DNA of 49,726 bases from Maricaulis sp. GTDB lineage: Bacteria; Pseudomonadota; Alphaproteobacteria; Caulobacterales; Maricaulaceae. The notes under the pieces are model-generated. The model saw only the letters and a list, made by a program, of their open reading frames with translations, made no database searches and was not told the DNA's origin. The stretch is taken from assembly GCA_002692855.1 (NCBI GenBank), contig NZMJ01000084.1, positions 72,696 through 122,421 of the forward strand, in the 5' to 3' direction. Position numbers and translations under genes: made by a program. Within the stretch, counting starts at the first letter, position 1; the number at the start of each line of letters is the position of its first letter. Shown here one piece after another: positions 38,864-47,265 of the stretch.

Positions 38864-39601
38864 CTATTCCGGTTCGGCGCGGCGCAGGAAGGTCATGCCC
38901 TGTCCCACCACGTCGATGCGAACCACCTCTCCGCCGGTGACGTAAATGTCGTTGAGCGGGATCTGGTCCTCGGGCGTCGCGCCCCGCACTTCAAGCCGCA
39001 ACGTCTCCTCATACCGTCCGGCCGGGGTATCGACCGGCCCGCCATCAAAGGCCGTGACGGTCACGGTCGCGACCGAGTTCGACAGCACGGCATACCAGTC
39101 ATAGGTCAGCGACTCGCCCGGTTCGAGATCGAGAAAGGGTGCAAAGACAAAGGTTGCCGCGCGCGGCATCACCCCGTCCGGAAGCTCGACGTCCAGCGGC
39201 GCGTGCTCCACGCCCTGCATCGGCCGAAGCACGGTGCGCGTGCCGGTGGCCCGGCCGGGCTCGGCCAACGTCTCGACAGTCAGGATGGCGGTGTCCTGGT
39301 GCCAGAGGATCAACGTGTCCAGCGGCGCGAAATCATCCGATGTCATCGCCGCCGTCATGGACTCATAGACATCGCTCGACACCATCATGGTGCGGTCGAA
39401 CAGCTCGATCCGGTCGCCATTGCGCCGCCAGCCGAGCCGCATGAAGCCGTCTTCCTCGCCGGCATTGATCAGGCGCAGATTGAGCGCGCCACTGTCCGGC
39501 AGCCGCGCCGCCACTTCGGCGCGCCAGTCGTCCTGCGCCGCGGCAGTCCCGCCTCCGCACACGAGGGCGGTCGTCAGTACGGCCTGTATGAAATGTCTCA
39601 T
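38864..39601 (-). CDS. Secreted protein of unknown function
   Basis: 245 residues from the ATG at 39601, which follows AGGGGAAAA. A signal peptide ends near TAAAQ (residue 22). The mature protein is beta-rich by appearance, with WYAVLSNSVATVTVTAFDGG and TPAGRYEETLRLEVRG, which resembles DUF3108-like periplasmic proteins, but the match is weak. It has no Cys after the signal peptide. It lies 55 bases upstream of the DUF1036-like gene on the same strand and may share its transcript. Confidence 0.65.
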   Translation of the reverse strand: MRHFIQAVLTTALVCGGGTAAAQDDWRAEVAARLPDSGALNLRLINAGEEDGFMRLGWRRNGDRIELFDRTMMVSSDVYESMTAAMTSDDFAPLDTLILWHQDTAILTVETLAEPGRATGTRTVLRPMQGVEHAPLDVELPDGVMPRAATFVFAPFLDLEPGESLTYDWYAVLSNSVATVTVTAFDGGPVDTPAGRYEETLRLEVRGATPEDQIPLNDIYVTGGEVVRIDVVGQGMTFLRRAEPE

Positions 39602-39702
39602 GATTTTCCCCTGGCGTGCGATGTGGAGCGCCACTTTCGCACGGGATTTGGGGGCTGGAAGCCGACGATCGCGTGATCGCCTTCACGTCTGCGTGACATG
39701 TG

Positions 39703-39725
39703 AAAAGGGCCGGACCCTCCGGCCC
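39703..39725 (-). terminator. Rho-independent terminator of the DUF2141 gene
   Basis: Minus-strand stem GGGCCGGA (39718-39725) pairs with TCCGGCCC (39707-39714) around three bases and is followed by TTTTC. It lies 27 bases after the DUF2141 gene stop and separates it from the next gene on the same strand. Confidence 0.82.
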
Positions 39726-39752
39726 GGCCCAGATGTCTCGGTGCGGTATCGC

Positions 39753-40208
39753 CTACCAGTATCCGCCGCCCATCAGTTCGATGGTCTGGCTCACGCTTTC
39801 CCCGTCCGCGACCGTGAACTCCGCTTCGTCATGGCGCGCCCCTCGGAAGCGCGGGAATGGGTTGTTGGAAAACCCGTAGCCCTCGGTCGGGATGCCCATT
39901 ACATTCATGTTGAACACGTCGTCGCCATTCTCGTCATGATAGAGGCGCACGGCATACTCCCCGGCCTCGAGATTCTCGAACACGGCGATCGCCACGCCGT
40001 TCTCGATCTCGATGCGGCGGGAGGCGACCGGCCCGGTCCCGTCCCATCCCGCTTCGCTGTCATAGAGCGCGATGTCCATCAGTCCGCCATCGCGAACATC
40101 TTCGACGGTCACCGTCACGCTGGCAGTCTGGGCCCGGGCGTGCGCCGGGACGAGTGCGCTGGCGGTCAGCAGGGCGGCGAGGCAGGCAGTTTTCAAGAAG
40201 GTATTCAT
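39753..40208 (-). CDS. DUF2141 domain secreted protein
   Basis: 151 residues from the ATG at 40208 (AGGAGA upstream). A signal peptide ends near HARAQ. The mature domain has the DUF2141 pattern: GGLMDIALYDSEAGW, then FENLEAGEYAVRLYHDENGDDVFNMNVMGIPTEGYGFSNN in pieces and FRGARHDEAEFTV. These proteins have a transthyretin-like beta-sandwich fold; the role is unknown. It has its own terminator and probably its own promoter. Confidence 0.85.
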   Translation of the reverse strand: MNTFLKTACLAALLTASALVPAHARAQTASVTVTVEDVRDGGLMDIALYDSEAGWDGTGPVASRRIEIENGVAIAVFENLEAGEYAVRLYHDENGDDVFNMNVMGIPTEGYGFSNNPFPRFRGARHDEAEFTVADGESVSQTIELMGGGYW

Positions 40209-40285
40209 GGCAAGTCTCCTGGTAAGGGCCGGGCGGAGCATCCGCTCCGGGTAATTGAAAAAGGGGGTCTTGGGGACAGGTCCGG

Positions 40286-40867
40286 TCAGCCGCCGAAAAA
40301 GATGACGTGCATCAGCCGGCCGGGCATGAAGGCGAACAGGCCGGGGACGATCAGCGCGCCAAAGAAGGCGCCGTAGACGGCATTCTTGTGCTTGTTGATC
40401 AGGCCGCGCCGCGCATTGGCGATCATCCCGTAGACGCTCATCAGGGTCAGCGGCACGAAGATGTGGATGAAGCTGAATGATCCGCCATTGATCTGGCGGA
40501 TGAAGATCGCCGAGATCGCGGTCGTCACCATCAGCACCGCCCAGACATAGCCGACCGTACGGTGCGGAATGGTGCCTTTCGGCGCAAACATCTGGACCGT
40601 GCCCAGAAGCAGGGCGCCGATGGCGGTCCCGGCGTGCAGCTGGATCACCCAGGGTGCGCGCAGAAAGGCGGCCGGATCGGGCCGGATCGACCAGTTCGCG
40701 CTTCCAAACAGATCCCCTGCGAGCGACAGGTTTCCGCCGCTGCCCTGCCAGAGTGCAAGGCCGACCACGACCGAGACAATGACGAATCCGATGGCCAGGT
40801 GACGCCAGACCGGCGTCGTCCGGGCCGCGCTGCGTTCGGTGTGTGATGTCTGTGTCTCGGTCGTCAT
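40286..40867 (-). CDS. DUF2306 family membrane protein
   Basis: 193 residues with about five membrane helices. The first, HLAIGFVIVSVVVGLALW, follows a Thr-rich cytoplasmic start. Conserved His residues appear in IQLHAGTAIGALLLGTVQM, GTIPHRTVGYVWAVLMVTTAISAIF, FSFIHIFVPLTLMSVYG and a NKHKNAVYGAFFGAL block; this pattern is typical of DUF2306, a family proposed to be related to heme-binding membrane proteins. The ATG at 40867 has GGGAGACGGGA directly before it. It is divergent from the LytTR regulator gene with repeats between them, so that regulator may control it. Confidence 0.82.
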   Translation of the reverse strand: MTTETQTSHTERSAARTTPVWRHLAIGFVIVSVVVGLALWQGSGGNLSLAGDLFGSANWSIRPDPAAFLRAPWVIQLHAGTAIGALLLGTVQMFAPKGTIPHRTVGYVWAVLMVTTAISAIFIRQINGGSFSFIHIFVPLTLMSVYGMIANARRGLINKHKNAVYGAFFGALIVPGLFAFMPGRLMHVIFFGG

Positions 40868-40979
40868 TCCCGTCTCCCTGTCCCCGCTGTTTGCGGGTGT
40901 CTTGCTGCGTGACGAGACAAGGGATGCGGCAGGCCCGGCGGCACGAAAAGCGCGTCTACGCAAGCGGGCTGTCTCCCGA

Positions 40980-41019
40980 CGCGAATGGCGCTAGATTCCC
41001 GTTCGCGTATCGCGAATGG
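40980..41019. promoter_or_regulatory. Repeats between divergent DUF2306 and LytTR genes, candidate LytTR binding region
   Basis: CGCGAATGG occurs at 40980-40988 and 41011-41019, 31 bases apart (about three helical turns). A near-inverted copy, CGTTCGCG, lies at 41000-41007, so the right end forms TTCGCG-TAT-CGCGAA. The second copy touches the GAGGGGG ribosome binding site of the LytTR gene. LytTR proteins usually bind direct repeats; binding here is inferred. Confidence 0.5.
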
Positions 41020-41035
41020 AGGGGGTAATCGCGCC

Positions 41036-41779
41036 ATGACAGGGGCAGACCGCATCAAGGCCATCCTGCCGGGCGCCGGCTTCGTCGCCGGGATCGGGAC
41101 GTTTCTCGCCTTCCTCGCGCCCTATGACACGGGCGGTCTGGGGTGGCCCTGGGTCTGGCTCTACTGGACCGGCCTGGTCGGCTGGGGTGCCGTGTGCGGC
41201 CATGTCGGCGGAACCTTGATGGAGCGCCATGCGCCCGGAACGCCGGACTGGATTTCCTATCCGATGATGTCGCTGGCCATTTCGGTGCCGGTGACCGCCG
41301 CCGTCCTGCTGCTTCAGGCAATTGTCGGCGACCCGCAACCCTTGTGGGCCTGGCCGGTCACCTTCTTTTTCGTCTGGGTGATCTCGGTCGCGATCACCTT
41401 CGTCACCTGGCTGCGCAACCGCGCCGGGAATGCTGCAGCCAGCGACGCAGCGCCGCCGCAGATTGGCCGCACCCTGACCGACAAGCTGCCGGTGCGCCTG
41501 CGCACCGCAGACCTGCACGCGCTCCAGTCCGAAGACCATTACCTGCGGGTCCACACCTCGGCCGGGAATGAGTTGATCCTGATGCGCCTGTCCGACGCGA
41601 TGGCCGCGGCCTCGGCGATCGAAGGCGCGCAAACCCACCGCTCCTGGTGGGTGGCCCGCTCGGCCATCGAGGATGCCCGCCGCGAGGGGTCGCAGGCCGT
41701 CCTGATCCTGAAAGGCGGTATCGAAGCCCCCGTTAGCCGGGCGAATGTCCCGAAACTGCGCGAAAAGGGCTGGCTTTAA
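41036..41779 (+). CDS. LytTR DNA-binding regulator with N-terminal membrane domain
   Basis: 247 residues from the ATG at 41036, with GAGGGGG at good spacing. The N-terminal 130 residues hold about four membrane helices. The C-terminal LytTR domain (about 150-245) shows RLRTADLHALQSEDHYLRVHTSAGNELILMRLSDAM in pieces and HRSWWVARSAIEDARREG, typical of LytTR domains. There is no receiver domain, so signalling probably occurs through the membrane part. It is divergent from the DUF2306 gene, a frequent type of pairing. Confidence 0.88.
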   Translation: MTGADRIKAILPGAGFVAGIGTFLAFLAPYDTGGLGWPWVWLYWTGLVGWGAVCGHVGGTLMERHAPGTPDWISYPMMSLAISVPVTAAVLLLQAIVGDPQPLWAWPVTFFFVWVISVAITFVTWLRNRAGNAAASDAAPPQIGRTLTDKLPVRLRTADLHALQSEDHYLRVHTSAGNELILMRLSDAMAAASAIEGAQTHRSWWVARSAIEDARREGSQAVLILKGGIEAPVSRANVPKLREKGWL

Positions 41780-41785
41780 AAAGGC

Positions 41786-41816
41786 TCTTCCCTCCCCTTG
41801 AAGGGGAGGGGTGGGG
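41786..41816. repeat. REP-like palindromic element / possible terminator
   Basis: CTCTTCCCTCCCCTTGAAGGGGAGGGG: the arms CCCTCCCCTT (41790-41799) and AAGGGGAGGG (41801-41810) are a perfect inverted repeat with almost no loop. It lies six bases after the LytTR stop and 15 bases before the convergent acetyltransferase gene stop. A similar CCCTC-rich element lies at the right end of the window. It may act as a bidirectional terminator or be a dispersed intergenic repeat. Confidence 0.6.
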
Positions 41817-41831
41817 TGACGGATCAGAGCT

Positions 41832-42380
41832 CTACCTTCGCGAACGCCATTCCTCGCGGGTCTGGCCCCAGACATCGACGATCATGCCGAACCCGGCGAC
41901 TTCCTCGGTGCGGCCGGTCTTGTACGAGCCGAGCCTCTTCGCCACGCCGATCGAGCCGGTATTCTTCTCGTCGATCAGGTGGATCACGCTGTCCCACCCG
42001 AGATGGTCGAACGCCCAGTCGAGGCTGGCGGCAGCGGCCTCGCTCGCATAGCCCTTGCCCCAGTGCGACCGCGCAATCGTCCAGCCGACTTCGGGCTGCG
42101 ACCAGCCATGCGGGTACCACGGCCCGACCCGCCCGGCCCATCGGCCCGTTTCCTTGTCGAGCACGGTGAAGAAGCCATAGCCGCGCACCGCCCAGTGACC
42201 GATCACGCTCATCAGGGCGCGCCAGGCCATGGGCGGCGACTGAACGCCGCCGATATAGCGGGTGTTTTCCTCGTCCTGCATCGCGGCAGAAAGCGGCGCG
42301 AAATCGGCTTCCACCGGCGGGCGCAGGATCAGGCGTTCGGTCTCAAGCCGCGGTCCGAATCCGGATGTATCAACACTCAT
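41832..42380 (-). CDS. GNAT family N-acetyltransferase (RimJ/RimL type)
   Basis: 182 residues from the ATG at 42380, which follows GGGGGA. The RimJ/L pattern is clear: LETERLILRPPVEADFAPL at the start, QPEVGWTIARSHWGKGYASEAAAASLDWAF around the acetyl-CoA loop, and HLIDEKNTGSIGVAKRLG near the end. The usual role is acetylation of small molecules or protein N-termini; the substrate is unknown. It is convergent with the LytTR gene across a palindromic element and shares no obvious link with it. Confidence 0.88.
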   Translation of the reverse strand: MSVDTSGFGPRLETERLILRPPVEADFAPLSAAMQDEENTRYIGGVQSPPMAWRALMSVIGHWAVRGYGFFTVLDKETGRWAGRVGPWYPHGWSQPEVGWTIARSHWGKGYASEAAAASLDWAFDHLGWDSVIHLIDEKNTGSIGVAKRLGSYKTGRTEEVAGFGMIVDVWGQTREEWRSRR

Positions 42381-42545
42381 TGCAATCCCCCGTAGTCCTG
42401 CATCCCGGAATGATGAAACCGCCTGTCTGCACAGGGCAAGTGAAATGACGGTCAGATGAACTGCAATGCATCTGTTTCGCCCCATTGCGGCACGTCAATT
42501 GCACCCGTTTCCTGACTAGAGCCTTTAGGCATGAAGGAGACCGCC

Positions 42546-43043
42546 TTGTCCGGACGAGAACGTCCCACCGTGGGACGCCTTGCCGTCTATCTCGTTCTGA
42601 CCGCCGCCTTTACCGGGCTGATGGCGGGCGGAGCGAATGCGGCTGGCACGTTCGACTGGGTGTATCAGGAACTCGACCGGCCGGTCTGGCTGCTGCCCGG
42701 CAGCTTCATCACCGCGCTTTGGATCGCCAAGACCCTGATGCTCGCCTTCGCACTGTGGAGCGTCGAGCGTTTTGGCCTCGCCGGTTGGCGCTGGCTGGGG
42801 GCGCTCGGGGTTCTGGCAACCATCGCCAGCGCGATCGCGTGGTCGATTGTTTTCCTCGTCATGCGCGACGTCTCGCTGGGTCTCCTGGTGGTCGTGGCGT
42901 CCTGGGTCACGACGGTCTTCGCCACCTGGGCCGTGGGCCGGGCTAGTGTGAGCGCGGGCGCCTTCATGTGGCTGCCCTTCGTCTTCCAGTCCTACGCCCT
43001 CGCCGCCAGCTTTGAACTGATGCGGCTGAACACCGGGCTTTAG
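42546..43043 (+). CDS. TspO/MBR-like membrane protein (tentative)
   Basis: About 165 residues with five membrane helices. The order resembles TspO: DWVYQELDRPVWLLPGSFITALWIAKTLM near the start, WSIVFLVMRDVSLGLLVVV in the middle and FMWLPFVFQSYALAASFELMRLN at the end, comparable to the TspO PY...W...LN ending. The match is weak and Trp/Pro residues are partly missing. AAGGAG at 42534-42539 is correctly spaced for the TTG at 42546; an ATG at 42531 is an alternative start but lies upstream of that site. Its stop overlaps the convergent redoxin gene by four bases. Confidence 0.6.
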   Translation: MSGRERPTVGRLAVYLVLTAAFTGLMAGGANAAGTFDWVYQELDRPVWLLPGSFITALWIAKTLMLAFALWSVERFGLAGWRWLGALGVLATIASAIAWSIVFLVMRDVSLGLLVVVASWVTTVFATWAVGRASVSAGAFMWLPFVFQSYALAASFELMRLNTGL

Positions 43044-43630
43044 CCCGCAGACCGGTCGATCACCTCCAGAATGTCATCGGTCGTGATCCGCTCGCGGTAA
43101 CCCCCGTCTGCGCCATATCCCGCCTCGTGCCACAGCTTGGCAATGATCACGCCGTCAGCTCCGATCACATAGGTGATCGGATAGGGCACGCCGTAGGCGA
43201 AATGCCCGGGGTCGGTGTAAAGCGGGTCGCGCACGTCGAACGCATCGATCAGGGCGCTGTCGGGATCCGACAGGAGGTTGATCGTGATGTCGCGCCAGTC
43301 GGCATATTCGGCCGGATCGTACGTGATCACCGCGACCTCGAATCCACGCTCGGCAAACGCGTCCGCGGCTCCGTTCACGTCGATGACCTGCGTCTGGCAA
43401 TAAGGACACCAGTCGATTGACCGGTTGAAATAGAGGACCAGTCCGTTTTCTCCGGTCAGGTCGGAAAGGCGGCGCTCCTCCCCGGACGCATCCGTCACAC
43501 TCATGTCGGGAAAGGACTGGCCGGCGGCGAGACCAAAGCCCTCGGCCCGCTCCTGCGCCTGCGTGTCCGCCTCCGGTGCGCAGGCCATCACCATCAAGGC
43601 CGCGCCGGTCGTCAAAATTGCTCGAAACAT
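43040..43630 (-). CDS. Peroxiredoxin/redoxin-like lipoprotein
   Basis: 196 residues. The lipobox MVMAC places the lipidated Cys at residue 17. The AhpC/TSA-type thioredoxin fold follows, with LVLYFNRSIDWCPYCQTQ (Cys75 and Cys78, a CxxC pair) and VPYPITYVIGADGVI. The WCPYC motif suggests a reductant-type or peroxidase function at the outer side of a membrane. It is a single gene, convergent with the TspO-like gene. Partner unknown. Confidence 0.84.
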   Translation of the reverse strand: MFRAILTTGAALMVMACAPEADTQAQERAEGFGLAAGQSFPDMSVTDASGEERRLSDLTGENGLVLYFNRSIDWCPYCQTQVIDVNGAADAFAERGFEVAVITYDPAEYADWRDITINLLSDPDSALIDAFDVRDPLYTDPGHFAYGVPYPITYVIGADGVIIAKLWHEAGYGADGGYRERITTDDILEVIDRSAG

Positions 43631-43706
43631 CGTTCTCCCCCCATCAGGACTTCAGGGTGATATCGGGCGAAAGCCGATAATGTCCACAGCCTTGGGGTAA
43701 CCGGAA

Positions 43707-43741
43707 CGAAAATGGCCGCACCCTCTTGAAGGATGCGGCCA
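43707..43741 (-). terminator. Probable terminator of mdh
   Basis: Minus-strand stem TGGCCGCA (43734-43741) pairs with TGCGGCCA (43713-43720) around 13 bases and is followed by TTTTCGTT. It lies about 95 bases after the mdh stop. A second, smaller hairpin (43757-43772, AGACGGA / TCCGTCT) lies between, without a T tract. Confidence 0.7.
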
Positions 43742-43836
43742 GTTCTCGGATTAGTGAGACGGAAATCCGTCTGCGCGCCGTTTACGGGCGAGCCGTGACG
43801 CAAATATGACGCCCGGTTCACCTTACGGCGAATTAA

Positions 43837-44877
<1,041 letters not shown>

Positions 44878-45639
44878 CTAGCGATAGAGCGGATCGAAGG
44901 CTGCGGGACGGCGAACCAGTTTCGGCGTTTCCCCGGCAAATCGCCTGAAATCCCGCGTCATGTGTGCCTGGTCGGCATAGCCCGCCTCGGCCGCCACATC
45001 GCTCAGACGCTCCGCGCCAGCCTTGATCGCATTGCGCGCACGGTGGAAGCGGACGAGCCGCAGATAGAGCGCGGCGGTCAGGCCCGTTGTCCGCTCGAAA
45101 CGCCGGTCGAGCGTACGGATTGTCAGTCGGGCGGCATCCGCCAAGGACTCCAGCGTGGACAGCGCGCCAGCTTCCATCCCTGCAATGGCGGCCTGCACGG
45201 TGCCAGCAGGCGCTGGCGGGATGAAACGGGCCAGCGCGGATTCGGCCTGGCTTGCAAATTCCGCCAGCGTGCCGGGGGTCAGGCTCACACCGGTTTCCGG
45301 CAACGCCACCAGCCGGTCGCGCCAGTCCGCAGGCTTTTCGGTGAAGGCTCCCACCGCCCAAGGATGCAGCCGGATGGCGAGCACGTCCATGTCTGCGTCC
45401 TGCTCGATCGTCAGCACGCGGGTCAGCGGCCCGTAAAGGAAGGCAGCCGGTTGGCGCGTGGAGGATCCATCCGCCCGATGCTCGATTGGCGGCGCGGCGC
45501 GATGAAGGATGATCTCGCAGCGCCCGTCCGGCGCGATCGTCTGCGACCCGCGCGCGCTGGAACGCAAGTGCCAGACCCCCTCGGCCAGCTCCGAAAGCGG
45601 CCCGGTCGCGGGTCGGAATTCATGGTGCGGTTCGCTCAT
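44878..45639 (-). CDS. AraC family transcriptional regulator
   Basis: 253 residues. The C-terminal AraC domain (about 155-250) shows LADAARLTIRTLDRRFERTTGL, then RFHRARNAIKAGAERLSDVAAEAGYADQAHMTRDFRRFAGETPK in pieces, the standard two-helix-turn-helix pattern. The N-terminal domain begins with WHLRSSARGSQTIAPDGRCEIILHRA, as in the DUF6597 type of sensor domain. The ATG at 45639 or a GTG one codon upstream starts the gene. Target unknown; it is divergent from the DUF6265 gene, 75 bases away, a possible target. Confidence 0.86.
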   Translation of the reverse strand: MSEPHHEFRPATGPLSELAEGVWHLRSSARGSQTIAPDGRCEIILHRAAPPIEHRADGSSTRQPAAFLYGPLTRVLTIEQDADMDVLAIRLHPWAVGAFTEKPADWRDRLVALPETGVSLTPGTLAEFASQAESALARFIPPAPAGTVQAAIAGMEAGALSTLESLADAARLTIRTLDRRFERTTGLTAALYLRLVRFHRARNAIKAGAERLSDVAAEAGYADQAHMTRDFRRFAGETPKLVRRPAAFDPLYR

Positions 45640-45714
45640 CACCTGTCCGGATTGTTCAAGACGGCGTCAGGATTGCCGGTCTAGCCTGCGCGCACAACTC
45701 GAACGGAGCTTTCC

Positions 45715-46158
45715 ATGCGCCTGATCTCATCCGTCCTCGCCCTGTCTGCGTACCTGACCGCCCCGGCTTTCGCCGGCGATCTCGATTTCATCACCGGCCA
45801 CTGGCGATCCGAACCCGGCCGCCAGGTCACAGAGGAGATCTGGACCGATGGCACAGGTCACCTCTTCCTTGGCGTCAACCGGACACTGGTCGACGGCGAA
45901 GCACGGGCCTTCGAATACATGCGCATCGCCTGGAATGAGGACGGGGAAGGAGAGTATTGTGCCCAGCCCAATGGCGGCGAAGCGACCTGTTTCCGCCTTG
46001 TCGAAACCGGCGAAAGCCATGTCGTGTTCGAGAATGCCGGGCACGACTTCCCTCAGCGCATCCGCTATGCGCGCGAGGACGAGACGCTGACCGCCACCAT
46101 CTCCGACATGACCGGCGAGCAATCCTTCAGCTTCGTCTGGACGCTTGTGACGGACTAG
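45715..46158 (+). CDS. Secreted DUF6265 family protein
   Basis: 147 residues with a signal peptide (cleavage after AFA, residue 20). The DUF6265 pattern is seen: LDFITGHWRSEPG, EEIWTDGTGHLFLGVNRTLVDGEARAFEYMRI in pieces, and VVFENAGHDFPQRIRYARE. The family is lipocalin-like and uncharacterised. It converges with the TfoX-domain gene with a four-base overlap. Confidence 0.82.
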   Translation: MRLISSVLALSAYLTAPAFAGDLDFITGHWRSEPGRQVTEEIWTDGTGHLFLGVNRTLVDGEARAFEYMRIAWNEDGEGEYCAQPNGGEATCFRLVETGESHVVFENAGHDFPQRIRYAREDETLTATISDMTGEQSFSFVWTLVTD

Positions 46159-46520
46159 CCCGTGAACTTGCGCTTTGCGGGCGGTTTCTTCAGGTCTGCT
46201 CGCATCGCCACCGCGAAGGCCTTGCGCGCCCATGTCGTGAAATCGTCCGGCGCATCATAGAGGCGTTCCGGTGCCAGCCGGTATCCCGTCATCGCCTTGT
46301 AGGGGTCGGTGGAATAGACGAAGGGACCGCAGTCTTCGTCATCGAAATCGCGGAACGTCGTCTCATCGGCCTTGAAGTAGAGCGTGTCGTCCGCGACGAC
46401 CGCGAAATTCAGCCCCTGGCGAAACACGCCCGCCCCGCCGAACATCTTGCGGAACCGTACCCCGCCCATTGGCTCGAACAGCTCGGCGAGAAATTCCTGG
46501 TAGTCGGGGCTGAGGCTCAT
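46155..46520 (-). CDS. TfoX N-terminal domain protein
   Basis: 121 residues from the ATG at 46520. The TfoX_N pattern is clear: LFEPMGGVRFRKMFGGAGVFRQGLNFAVVADDTLYFKADE in pieces, then PFVYSTDPYKAMTGYRLAPERLYD. In Vibrio and Haemophilus full-length TfoX/Sxy controls competence; isolated N-terminal domains in alphaproteobacteria have no established role. The C-terminal domain is absent, and a basic tail (KKPPAKRKFTG) ends the protein. It overlaps the XRE regulator by four bases (ATGA), so it is the last gene of that operon. Confidence 0.84.
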   Translation of the reverse strand: MSLSPDYQEFLAELFEPMGGVRFRKMFGGAGVFRQGLNFAVVADDTLYFKADETTFRDFDDEDCGPFVYSTDPYKAMTGYRLAPERLYDAPDDFTTWARKAFAVAMRADLKKPPAKRKFTG

Positions 46521-46738
46521 CCCTTCGTCTCCGGATCGAGATAGAACACGTCTTCCACCTGGGCATCCAGCGCTGCAGCGATGCGCAATGCAAGCAGGGC
46601 GGATGGAATGAAGACCCGGTTCTCGATCGTGTTGATCGTCTTGCGGGTCACACCCGTCCGCTCCGCCAGTTCCGCCTGTGTCAGGCCGGCCTTGGCCCGC
46701 CACTCCTTCAGCCGATTTCCCAGCGCGGCGCGCGTCAT
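46517..46738 (-). CDS. Small XRE-family HTH regulator
   Basis: 73 residues, a single helix-turn-helix: NRLKEWRAKAGLTQAELAERTGVTRKTINTIENRVFIPS in pieces, then LALRIAAALDAQVEDVFYLD. This YozG/HipB-like small regulator type is usually encoded with a membrane protein. It overlaps the upstream membrane protein gene and the downstream TfoX gene by four bases each. It probably represses its own promoter at 47208-47257; that is inferred from the repeats there. Confidence 0.9.
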   Translation of the reverse strand: MTRAALGNRLKEWRAKAGLTQAELAERTGVTRKTINTIENRVFIPSALLALRIAAALDAQVEDVFYLDPETKG

Positions 46739-47196
46739 GTGGCGGCCTCGTCACTGCCGCCCGACAGGACAACGAAGGCGCCCAGGGGTGCGATGACCGC
46801 GACGATCATCATCGACCGGATTGCGATCCCGGCCGTGAGGTCGAAAAACGCCTCACCGGCCATCAATAGGACCAGCAAACCTACCATGGCCTTGAATCCG
46901 AATTTCAAGGCGCGCGACTGGTTGTGCTGGAAAAGCTCGTCCTTCAGCACATTGTGCGCTTCGGCGCGGCGGACCCGCCGTCCGAGCGCAAGCATGGCCA
47001 GCGTCGCCAACACCCAGCTGATCGCGCCGACTGCTTCGACCAGATCGGCGAAACCGGCGGCCGCCTCGGCACTTTCGGGATGGACGAGAGCAACCAGATC
47101 GCGCGCCAGACTGGCGCCTTGCCACACCAGGAAAATGATCCCCATGGCCGCGATGACCCTATTGCGGTCGCGCTGCAGCTTGCTGATGTCATCCAT
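46735..47196 (-). CDS. Membrane protein of the XRE operon
   Basis: 153 residues from the ATG at 47196. Four membrane helices: VIAAMGIIFLVWQGASLARDL, AVGAISWVLATLAMLALG, FGFKAMVGLLVLLMAGEAFF and SMMIVAVIAPLGAFVVLSG. A basic, Glu-rich loop in the middle (RRVRRAEAHNVLKDEL) is typical of membrane proteins that accompany small XRE regulators. It leads the operon behind a canonical-looking promoter. Function unknown; it may sense a membrane signal for the regulator. Confidence 0.8.
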   Translation of the reverse strand: MDDISKLQRDRNRVIAAMGIIFLVWQGASLARDLVALVHPESAEAAAGFADLVEAVGAISWVLATLAMLALGRRVRRAEAHNVLKDELFQHNQSRALKFGFKAMVGLLVLLMAGEAFFDLTAGIAIRSMMIVAVIAPLGAFVVLSGGSDEAAT

Positions 47197-47207
47197 GATC
47201 GTCTCCG

Positions 47208-47243
47208 TGTAACGCTGAGGTGACATGTTCAATACGCGTTACA
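47208..47243. promoter_or_regulatory. Inverted repeat overlapping the XRE-operon promoter (candidate operator)
   Basis: TGTAACGC (47208-47215) and GCGTTACA (47236-47243) form a perfect 8-bp inverted repeat with a 20-base spacer that includes the -10 region. A third GGTTACA lies at 47258-47264 beside the -35 box. The arrangement suits binding of the dimeric XRE regulator. Confidence 0.55.
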
Positions 47244-47257
47244 AATAGTCACGTCAA
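47229..47257 (-). promoter_or_regulatory. Sigma-70-type promoter of the membrane protein/XRE/TfoX operon
   Basis: Minus strand: TTGACG (47252-47257), 17 bases, TATTGA (47229-47234). The -35 box matches five of six consensus bases; the -10 box is weaker. It lies about 33 bases before the ATG at 47196 and overlaps the repeat that probably binds the regulator. Confidence 0.6.
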
Positions 47258-47265
47258 GGTTACAT

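Noticed and set aside
43697..43716. GTAACC near 43697 resembling a sigma-F -35 element
   Set aside because: No CGAA at the 16-base spacing; a CGAA occurs only four bases later.
43757..43772. Small hairpin AGACGGA/TCCGTCT after mdh
   Set aside because: Only a two-base loop and no T tract on either strand; the larger hairpin at 43713-43741 is the better terminator.
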